Part shown: positions 1 to 5,376 of the stretch, piece by piece | How positions within the stretch are numbered: position 1 is the first letter of the stretch | Layout: the number at the start of each line of letters is the position of its first letter | Assembly (NCBI GenBank): GCA_030592625.1 | Contig: JAUVIY010000165.1 | Span: forward strand, 1 to 6,167 | Length of the DNA stretch: 6,167 bases | Direction of reading: 5' to 3' | From: Spirochaeta sp. | GTDB taxonomy: Bacteria > Spirochaetota > Spirochaetia > DSM-2461 | Made by a program: the position numbers and the translations under genes | The notes under the pieces: generated by a model | Told to the model about the DNA's origin: nothing | Databases searched by the model: none | The model's input: only the letters and a program-made list of their open reading frames with translations

Positions 1-569
1 ACAAAGTGAGCGTTGCAGAAGTGCTTTTCCCTGCCGCAGAAATCTCGCAGCAAATCTCCACCGCCGGTAAAGAAGCTTCCGGTACCGGGAACATGAAGTT
101 CATGATGAACGGGGCCGTCACTCTGGGAACCATGGACGGCGCGAACATCGAAATCGTGACTGAAGCCGGCACGGAGAATGCCTTCATATTCGGCATGACC
201 GCCGATGAAGTCGAAAAAACAAGGGAAAGCGGTCTGTACAGCCCATGGGCGATCCTGGAAGGGGACCCCGCTCTCAAGAGGGCCCTGGGGGCCCTGGTTG
301 ACGGTACACTCGGTACTGGAGACAATTTCCGCGAACTTTATGACTCCCTTGTATATGGGGTGGAGGGCAATACCCCCGATGATTACTTCGTCCTCAAGGA
401 CTTCGCTTCCTATCGCGAGGTGCGAGGTAAAGCCGGTGAGGTATGGAAGGATTCCGAGAAATGGAATCGCATAGCCCTGCTCAACATCGCCGGCAGCGGG
501 AGGTTCAGTTCAGACCGGACCATCAGGCAATATGCATCGGAAATCTGGGGCATTAAAGCCCGCCGTTAG
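1..569 (+). CDS. glgP: Glycogen/starch phosphorylase, C-terminal fragment (5' end outside window)
   Basis: Cytoplasmic PLP enzyme (GT35 family) that releases glucose-1-phosphate from the non-reducing ends of glycogen or maltodextrin. The reading frame is open at the left edge (first whole codon at 3), so the GTG at 6 is an internal Val and not a start. About 189 residues remain of a family usually 800-850 long. The signature EASGTGNMKF is visible, with the Schiff-base lysine that holds PLP at codon 96-98. It is followed by the conserved NGAVTLGTMDGANIEI stretch. Near the end, WNRIALLNIAGSGRFSSDRT and the closing EIW match the normal C-terminus of the family, so this end is intact. The TAG stop (567-569) overlaps the stop of the convergent downstream gene. 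Family assignment is very secure. Whether it prefers glycogen or maltodextrin cannot be told from this part. Confidence 0.96.
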   Translation, partial: KVSVAEVLFPAAEISQQISTAGKEASGTGNMKFMMNGAVTLGTMDGANIEIVTEAGTENAFIFGMTADEVEKTRESGLYSPWAILEGDPALKRALGALVDGTLGTGDNFRELYDSLVYGVEGNTPDDYFVLKDFASYREVRGKAGEVWKDSEKWNRIALLNIAGSGRFSSDRTIRQYASEIWGIKARR

Positions 570-1261
570 ATACCGAAATAATCCCTGACCCAGGTGAACA
601 GTATGATGAGAAAGAGCGACGGCAGAAAATTAGCCGTCTTCACCTTCTTCAGATTCAGAAGGTTCAAGGCAATCATCAGGATGAGATAACCTCCGAGTGA
701 TCCGATTTCACTCAGAATGCTATCGGTAACCAACGGGGCGAGGGCTTCGGAACCCAGTGTAATACCGCCCTGAATTACCAGTACCGACAAAGCTGATGCT
801 ATCACTCCAGCCCCTGAAGACGCCGCCAGTACAATCGCCATAAAGCCGTCCATAGCCGACTTGGTAAAAAGAACGTCATAGTTACCCTGCAGGCCGGCTT
901 CGATCGACCCGACAATCGTCATTGGTCCGACGCAGAAGAGTATCGTCGCATCGAGAAATCCCCGGGAGAACTGGCCTCCTTCCTCACTCGGAGACATCAC
1001 TTTCCGCAAGGCATCACCAGCTTTGAGGATACCCGACTCAATTCTCATTACCGTCCCGATCAACCCTCCAATAATCAGGGCCGGCAGAATCAGGAGAATA
1101 GCTCCTCCCGAAAGGGCCATGCTCATTCCAAGCACCAGAGTTACCAGACCAACGCCTACAGTAACGGTATCCCGATAACGTTCGGAGATACGTCCTTTGA
1201 GTAGAAGACCGAGCAGTCCACCGACTATAACGGCTATGGTGTTTACGAATGTAGCGATCAT
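566..1261 (-). CDS. DUF554 family integral membrane protein (YqgA/YdfK-like)
   Basis: Predicted polytopic inner-membrane protein of the DUF554 family (E. coli YqgA, B. subtilis YdfK), probably a transporter-like protein of unknown substrate. The protein opens with a hydrophobic helix (ATFVNTIAVIVGGLLGLLLKG), followed by about six more apolar segments rich in Gly and small residues. The family hallmark FLDATILFCVGPMTIVGSIE sits near the middle, followed by a KSAMDGF segment and an apolar pair of helices. I chose the ATG at 1259-1261 (231 aa) because family members begin with a MIxTxVNxxAxxxGG-type sequence and are about 230 residues long. The frame also offers a GTG at 1298-1300 (244 aa), which would add a polar 13-residue leader. 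Neither start has a strong Shine-Dalgarno sequence. The stop TAA overlaps the glgP stop on the other strand. The gene stands alone, divergent from the Cys-rich gene. Family call is firm, function unknown. Confidence 0.9.
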   Translation of the reverse strand: MIATFVNTIAVIVGGLLGLLLKGRISERYRDTVTVGVGLVTLVLGMSMALSGGAILLILPALIIGGLIGTVMRIESGILKAGDALRKVMSPSEEGGQFSRGFLDATILFCVGPMTIVGSIEAGLQGNYDVLFTKSAMDGFMAIVLAASSGAGVIASALSVLVIQGGITLGSEALAPLVTDSILSEIGSLGGYLILMIALNLLNLKKVKTANFLPSLFLIILFTWVRDYFGI

Positions 1262-1312
1262 ACCGGCAGTATATGAAAACTTATCATCGATAAGAAGCAC
1301 CTGGCGCTCAAT

Positions 1313-1318
1313 ATTATC
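1313..1318 (-). promoter_or_regulatory. Possible -10 element (GATAAT) for the DUF554 gene
   Basis: Reading leftward, GATAAT is one mismatch from the TATAAT consensus. It would place the RNA start near 1306, giving a leader of roughly 45 nt before the preferred ATG at 1261. I see no good -35 hexamer at 16-18 bp (the best partner, TTACAT, is 20 bp away), so this is weak support. The same GATAAT hexamer precedes the VWA gene. Confidence 0.25.
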
Positions 1319-1361
1319 CCCAACTATGTCGATGATTTATGTAACTGAATATGACAACAGT

Positions 1362-1370
1362 GAGAAGGGA
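1362..1370 (+). promoter_or_regulatory. Ribosome binding site that sets the start of the Cys-rich protein
   Basis: The purine run GAGAAGGGA ends 7 nt before the ATG at 1378. It lies inside the longer reading frame that opens with ATG at 1351, so it argues for initiation at 1378 rather than 1351. No comparable purine run precedes 1351. Confidence 0.7.
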
Positions 1371-1377
1371 AGCCCCT

Positions 1378-1683
1378 ATGTTCGAAGCCATTACAGTCGA
1401 ATCTACCACCAAAATTTACTGTGCCAATTGTATACACTGCAAGCTGGTCCGTACCTTCACCGAAGATGACAAGTACGTCCTCCGTGTCCGTTGCGATGCC
1501 GGTAAATGGCGTAAGAAACTTGGTGATGAAAAATTCTATAAGTATTTCACCGTCGCCAGACGGGCTCTCGAGGAATGTGACACCTACACCCCTATGGGAG
1601 AGTCAAAACCCTTTATGAAAGAACTTCGAAAGACTCTGCCAATCAAAGATGAAGTTTACAACACTCCCAATCAGTCCGCTTGA
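1378..1683 (+). CDS. Small Cys-rich protein, putative metal/Fe-S binding, function unknown
   Basis: A 101-residue cytoplasmic protein with no signal peptide or membrane segment. It carries a tight CxxCxxC cluster at residues 15, 18 and 21 (YCANCIHCKLV), then C39 (RVRCDAGKW) and C67 (EECDTY). H20 lies inside the cluster. Five cysteines in so small a protein suggest a zinc site or Fe-S cluster; this is inference, since the spacing does not match a zinc ribbon or ferredoxin I can name. The middle is basic and aromatic (KWRKKLGDEKFYKYFTVARR), which could suit nucleic-acid or protein contact. I recall similar uncharacterised proteins in spirochaetes but cannot verify it here. The start at 1378 is chosen for its strong RBS; an in-frame ATG at 1351 would add 9 residues. 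The next gene on the same strand begins 49 bp downstream, so the two may be cotranscribed. Confidence 0.8.
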   Translation: MFEAITVESTTKIYCANCIHCKLVRTFTEDDKYVLRVRCDAGKWRKKLGDEKFYKYFTVARRALEECDTYTPMGESKPFMKELRKTLPIKDEVYNTPNQSA

Positions 1684-1732
1684 TCAGGGTCTCTCCGACG
1701 TTTAGAATGAGCGCCGGAGGTCCGACCGATTC

Positions 1733-2224
1733 ATGTCGAGACGCTTGATAATTATTTATACCTGGATTTCGTTACTCATGATCCTGCTGGTTTCCTGTGC
1801 AAGTACTTACGAACGGGTTAATCCTCAGTGGACGGAAGAGATGTTCTTCAAGAATGCCCAGGAAGCGATGGATGAAAACCGTTACAAGACGGCCCTGTAC
1901 TATTACGAGGTTTTCCTCGTCCGCTATCCCGAGAATCATCAGAGGGTGATAGCCGCTGAATATGAGCGAGCTTTCATCAACTATAAGATGGGGAATTACA
2001 AGGAAGCAACCCGGGGATATGAGGCCATAATCCTGAAATATGATGAAAGTCCATATGCAATGCTCTATCACCCCCGATTCCGTCATTTATGCGAGATCGG
2101 TATGCTGAACATTGAGAAACAGAAGGCGGTCGGCAATCACCTGTTCTGGCGTATAAAGGAAAAGGAATGGGCCGAGGAACACGGTGAGAGCCTGACGGAT
2201 TCCGGAGAAGAACCTCTTACCTGA
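1733..2224 (+). CDS. TPR-containing lipoprotein, BamD/YbgF-like in style
   Basis: A 163-residue predicted lipoprotein. The N-terminus has two arginines (MSRR), a hydrophobic stretch, and the lipobox LVSC with the lipidated cysteine at residue 22. The mature part holds about two tetratricopeptide-like helical hairpins. The first spans residues 37-70 (FFKNAQEAMDENRYKTALYY, then a VRYPEN turn). The second spans 74-106 (YERAFINYKMGNYKEATRGY, then LKYDES). This pattern of helix pairs ending in RYP or KYD is typical of outer-membrane assembly lipoproteins such as BamD, but at 163 residues it is shorter than BamD (about 240). I therefore call only a TPR lipoprotein. The tail (from about residue 145) is acidic and probably disordered. 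GGAGG at 1716-1720 lies 12 nt before the ATG, a rather long spacing, but no closer in-frame start exists. It follows the Cys-rich gene by 49 bp and ends 12 bp from the convergent VWA gene. Confidence 0.85.
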   Translation: MSRRLIIIYTWISLLMILLVSCASTYERVNPQWTEEMFFKNAQEAMDENRYKTALYYYEVFLVRYPENHQRVIAAEYERAFINYKMGNYKEATRGYEAIILKYDESPYAMLYHPRFRHLCEIGMLNIEKQKAVGNHLFWRIKEKEWAEEHGESLTDSGEEPLT

Positions 2225-2236
2225 ACGTCAGGTGCC

Positions 2237-3337
2237 CTACGGCGGATCGCCGGGCAGTCGAATCGGATAAATTGATACACCGAGCCTTACCGCTTCATTC
2301 TCCACCATTTCCGCTGTAATAGCTCCGCGAGGTTCATCGTGAGCCGGGGCATCTCCAACCTGGATAATCAGTCTTTCCGGAGCAATCCATTCAAATTCCG
2401 TCAGTGCCGCATAAAGGCCTTCATTGACGGCTTCGGGAAGATCACGGCCACCTGAAACTGTGACTTTGTTCAACTCGTTCTGAAGCTCTTCCAAACTCTC
2501 GGTAAACAGGCCGGTACGGGTCAGATAGGCTTCCTTGTAATCCCTGTAGAGAACCAGTCCAACACGGAAGCTCTCAAAACCCACTACCTTGTTGCGTACC
2601 AGGGGAACCAGAGAATTCCGTATGAAGACCACATCATCTTTCATGCTGACAGTCGTATCCACAACCAGAACGACATCGATATTGCCGCCGAACAGGCCGA
2701 TGATATCGGCAATACGCTCCATCGCTTCTTCCACATCTTCTACAGGACCATCTTCCACGGAAAGAACCTCAGGTACCGGCGGAGGAGGAAGTTCCTTCAT
2801 GGAGAGCACAAAGGGATTGTCCGTCCAGACACCGTCATAATCGGCATAAGGCTGTTCAAACGCCCGGATATTCAACCAGGTTCCCCGATGTACCTCAACC
2901 TGCCCTTCTCTGCTCCATGGATATCCATAGGTGAGCTGGAAGGGGATATAAATCCTGTATGCCGACTCAAGAAGATCGTTCGGCTCCGAAGAAGAATCCA
3001 ACAGGAAAAACAAATCCCGCTCCGATTCAAGAAATTTTCCATCCAGGATACGCTTTTCATCACCGTTGATATCGTTATAGTCCCAGGCTCGGAAGGCGAA
3101 AGAATCGGCCTTCTTTTCCGGATCGGCGGAAGATTCGGTAATCAGTACCGAACCCAAACCGGATTTTGCCCTGATATATAAATCAAAGCCCTCTGCATCA
3201 TCTCTGAGTTCGATATATGCATCACCGGGCTGTATTACCAGATCATCCGCAGCGACAGGCAGCGTCGCAACCGTTGCGGTCAGGACAATGAATATGAACA
3301 GCCGCAATGGATTTTTTCGGTTGAATAGACGGTACAT
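2237..3337 (-). CDS. Exported von Willebrand factor A (VWA) domain protein
   Basis: A 366-residue secreted or periplasmic protein from the ATG at 3335-3337; a GTG directly in front (3338-3340) is an equally possible start. The N-terminus is a Sec-type signal: basic start (YRLFNRKNPLRLF), hydrophobic core, and likely cleavage after VAA near residue 30. Residues about 32-180 form an uncharacterised, beta-rich acidic region. A Pro-rich linker (ELPPPPVPEV) leads to a VWA domain from about residue 221. Its MIDAS motif reads DTTVS (D-x-T-x-S, an accepted variant of DxSxS). Further VWA landmarks are GLVLYRDY, SGGRDLPEAV and VGDAPAHDEP, where the late Asp is typical of the metal-ion site. VWA domains mediate metal-dependent protein binding; the partner is not evident. 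The chain ends soon after the last VWA strand (VSIYPIRLPGDPP), so no C-terminal anchor is present. It has its own promoter-like sequence and a hairpin separates it from glmS, suggesting a single-gene unit. Confidence 0.88.
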   Translation of the reverse strand: MYRLFNRKNPLRLFIFIVLTATVATLPVAADDLVIQPGDAYIELRDDAEGFDLYIRAKSGLGSVLITESSADPEKKADSFAFRAWDYNDINGDEKRILDGKFLESERDLFFLLDSSSEPNDLLESAYRIYIPFQLTYGYPWSREGQVEVHRGTWLNIRAFEQPYADYDGVWTDNPFVLSMKELPPPPVPEVLSVEDGPVEDVEEAMERIADIIGLFGGNIDVVLVVDTTVSMKDDVVFIRNSLVPLVRNKVVGFESFRVGLVLYRDYKEAYLTRTGLFTESLEELQNELNKVTVSGGRDLPEAVNEGLYAALTEFEWIAPERLIIQVGDAPAHDEPRGAITAEMVENEAVRLGVSIYPIRLPGDPP

Positions 3338-3346
3338 CACATTGAT

Positions 3347-3375
3347 ATTATCGGCCTTACTCCCTCACCGGCCAA
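3347..3375 (-). promoter_or_regulatory. Sigma70-type promoter candidate for the VWA gene
   Basis: On the minus strand TTGGCC (3370-3375, 4 of 6 matches to TTGACA) is followed after exactly 17 bp by GATAAT (3347-3352, 5 of 6 matches to TATAAT). Transcription would begin about 6-9 nt past the -10, that is at or next to the GTG/ATG at 3335-3340, leaving almost no leader. No Shine-Dalgarno sequence lies at normal distance from that start. Confidence 0.45.
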
Positions 3376-3415
3376 GCGGGAACCGAACTCGAGAATAAGG
3401 AGAATCCCTTGAGGC

Positions 3416-3459
3416 CGTGAGAAAATGGGTACAGCTCCTGACGTACCCATTTTCTCACG
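3416..3459 (-). terminator. Perfect 17-bp inverted repeat after glmS, probable terminator
   Basis: Arms 3416-3432 and 3443-3459 are exact reverse complements around a 10-nt loop. In the glmS direction the hairpin starts 17 nt past the glmS stop. The descending arm contains GTACCCATTTTCTC, so a shorter GC-containing stem (GGGTAC/GTACCC) followed by TTTTCTC gives a conventional, symmetric A-tract/T-tract terminator. There is no further T-run after the full stem, which is atypical. The repeat lies between glmS and the VWA promoter, where a terminator is expected. A stabilising 3' hairpin or a dispersed palindromic repeat are alternatives. Confidence 0.6.
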
Positions 3460-3476
3460 ACCGCAACGATTCCCCC

Positions 3477-5300
3477 CTATTCCACTGTGACACTTTTGGC
3501 CAGATTCCTGGGCTGATCCACATCCCTCCCCAGTTCCAAAGCGCAGTAATAGGCGAATAGCTGCAGGGGCACAACCATCAGGAATGGTGAGAACTCCTCA
3601 TCACAGCTCGGGACGTAGAGCACATCATCGGCAATCTCTGCTGCATATTCATCACCCTCGACACACAAGGCAATAACCGGCCCTTTCCTGGCTTTGATTT
3701 CCTTCATGTTTGAAATCACCTTATCTCTGAGATGATCGTCGGGAACGATGAAGAGGCTGGGTGTATGTTCATTGATCAGGGCGATGGGACCATGCTTTAT
3801 TTCAGCGGCGCTGTAGCCTTCAGCGTGAATATAGGCGACTTCCTTGAGCTTGAGAGCACCTTCCATCGCGACCGGATAGTTGATCCCCCGGCCGAGGAAC
3901 AGGAAATTTTCGGATTTATGATATTTCACCGCCAACTCACGGATTATGTTTTCGCCTTCCAGTATCCTCCCGATATGATTTCGGATCCCCAGGAGACCAC
4001 TGATGAATCTCTTGCCTTCGGGCCAGGCCATGTGGCGCATACGGGCCATCTTCAGGATAAACAGGTACATAGCCGTCATCTGGCTGGTAAAGGCCTTGGT
4101 AGAAGCTACAGCTATCTCAGGACCGGAATGGATGTAGACACCACCATTGGACTCCCGAGCGATGGTAGACCCAACCACATTGCAGATTCCGAGAACCCGT
4201 CCTCCCTTACGCTGCAGTTCCCTAATCGCCATAAGAGTGTCCAGCGTTTCCCCCGATTGGCTTATGGCGAAATACAGCGTTCCCTCCTCGACGATGGGAT
4301 TTCGGTAACGGAGTTCCGAGGCAAGCTCTGTCACAGCCGGAATACGGGCCAGTGACTCAAGCAGGTAAGCGACGACGCAACCGGCATAGTAGCTCGTTCC
4401 TGCAGCGATAATCACAATGCGCTTCACACCCAGTAATTCCATCTCCGACATATTCAATCCGCCGAGAACGGCAGTGGCCTGATCCTCGTCTATGCGTCCA
4501 CCGATGGCTCGAGGAACCGATTCGATCTGCTCATGAATCTCCTTGAGCATGTAGTGGGGATAATCTCCTTTTTCCATCTCCTCGAGTTCCCAGGAGATAC
4601 TATCCACTTTTTTATCCACGGGGCGATTCCGCATATCGGTAACGGCATAGCGGCTTGAGTCCAGACGTACGACTTCACCATCCTCAACATATACAACCTG
4701 TTTGGTGTGGGCGATCATGGCGCTCACATCGCTGGCGATGAACATTTCACCCTCACCGATTCCAAGTACCATAGGAGATCCGTTTCGGGCCCCTATGATT
4801 TCATCCGGATGATCTGTATGCATCACCAGGATTCCGTATGTACCCTTCAGCAGCGTTACAGTCGATTTGACGGCGGCTTCGAGATTGCCGTCATAAAACG
4901 ATTCCACCAGATGAGCAATCACCTCGGAATCCGTCTCCGTCAGGAACCTGTGTCCTTCATCGGTCAGACGATCTTTGAGTCCCACATAGTTCTCAATAAT
5001 GCCGTTGTGGCAAATCGCGATTTTTCCTGTGCAGTCGCAATGAGGATGGGCGTTGGTATCATTAACTCCGCCATGAGTCGCCCAGCGTGTATGCCCGATC
5101 CCCCAATTCCCTTGCAGAGACTCAGGAACCACATCCTGAAGAGCTTGGATTTTACCTTCTTTTTTATAAACCTGAAGACTGTCCCGAAATCCGACGCTGA
5201 TTCCCGAAGAGTCATACCCTCTGTACTCAAGACGTTTCAGACCGGCCAACAGGACTTCAGAAGCTTCCCTGGGGCCACAATATCCTATGATTCCACACAT
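3477..5300 (-). CDS. glmS: Glutamine-fructose-6-phosphate aminotransferase (isomerizing)
   Basis: Cytoplasmic enzyme making glucosamine-6-phosphate from fructose-6-phosphate and glutamine, the first step towards UDP-GlcNAc for peptidoglycan and LPS. The 607-residue protein is almost exactly the length of E. coli GlmS (609). The N-terminal glutaminase (about 1-240) begins MCGIIGYCG. Cys2, exposed when Met is removed, is the nucleophile and fixes the start at the ATG 5298-5300 rather than the in-frame TTG at 5318 or ATG at 5309. GHTRWATHG (69-77), NAHPH (83-87) and HNGIIENY (98-105) are glutaminase motifs. Two SIS domains follow, with GTSYYAG (301-307), SQSGETLDT (348-356) and STKAFTSQ (400-407). 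Glu487 in LKLKE, His503 in KHG and Lys602 in the terminal NLAKSVTVE match the known isomerase residues. All key residues are present, so it should be active. No glmS ribozyme is evident upstream. Confidence 0.98.
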   Translation of the reverse strand: MCGIIGYCGPREASEVLLAGLKRLEYRGYDSSGISVGFRDSLQVYKKEGKIQALQDVVPESLQGNWGIGHTRWATHGGVNDTNAHPHCDCTGKIAICHNGIIENYVGLKDRLTDEGHRFLTETDSEVIAHLVESFYDGNLEAAVKSTVTLLKGTYGILVMHTDHPDEIIGARNGSPMVLGIGEGEMFIASDVSAMIAHTKQVVYVEDGEVVRLDSSRYAVTDMRNRPVDKKVDSISWELEEMEKGDYPHYMLKEIHEQIESVPRAIGGRIDEDQATAVLGGLNMSEMELLGVKRIVIIAAGTSYYAGCVVAYLLESLARIPAVTELASELRYRNPIVEEGTLYFAISQSGETLDTLMAIRELQRKGGRVLGICNVVGSTIARESNGGVYIHSGPEIAVASTKAFTSQMTAMYLFILKMARMRHMAWPEGKRFISGLLGIRNHIGRILEGENIIRELAVKYHKSENFLFLGRGINYPVAMEGALKLKEVAYIHAEGYSAAEIKHGPIALINEHTPSLFIVPDDHLRDKVISNMKEIKARKGPVIALCVEGDEYAAEIADDVLYVPSCDEEFSPFLMVVPLQLFAYYCALELGRDVDQPRNLAKSVTVE

Positions 5301-5309
5301 AGATGTCAT

Positions 5310-5316
5310 CCTCCTC
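5310..5316 (-). promoter_or_regulatory. glmS: Ribosome binding site of glmS
   Basis: GAGGAGG on the minus strand, 9 nt upstream of the ATG at 5300. It directly abuts another in-frame ATG (5307-5309), which it could not serve. This supports the start that exposes the catalytic cysteine. Confidence 0.85.
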
Positions 5317-5345
5317 AAGCAGATACGGGATTCCAGTCGTTATTA

Positions 5346-5376
5346 AATATATGAACACAGTATTTTGTACAGTAAA
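5346..5376 (-). promoter_or_regulatory. Weak promoter candidate for glmS
   Basis: On the minus strand TATATT (5346-5351) resembles a -10 box, with TTTACT (5371-5376, 4 of 6) 19 bp upstream, a longer spacer than ideal. The RNA would start near 5338, giving a leader of about 38 nt. The elements lie inside the first codons of the divergent lipoprotein if that gene starts at 5351. Low confidence. Confidence 0.3.

Noticed and set aside
1351..1377. Earlier ATG start (1351) for the Cys-rich protein
   Set aside because: A strong purine-rich RBS at 1362-1370 lies inside this extension and is correctly spaced for the ATG at 1378.
2219..2252. Two small hairpins (ACCTGA/TCAGGT at 2219-2233 and CGGCG/CGCCG at 2240-2252) at the convergent gene ends
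   Set aside because: The stems are only 5-6 bp with 3-nt loops, lie partly in coding sequence and have no T-run; too weak to call a terminator.
3732..4355. Long plus-strand open frame of 207 codons antisense to glmS
   Set aside because: It lies wholly inside glmS, whose protein matches its family end to end. The translated frame resembles no family and has no RBS; it is a codon-bias shadow.
4707..5354. Plus-strand open frame of 215 codons opposite the glmS N-terminus
   Set aside because: It covers the conserved glutaminase domain on the other strand and has no recognisable protein features.
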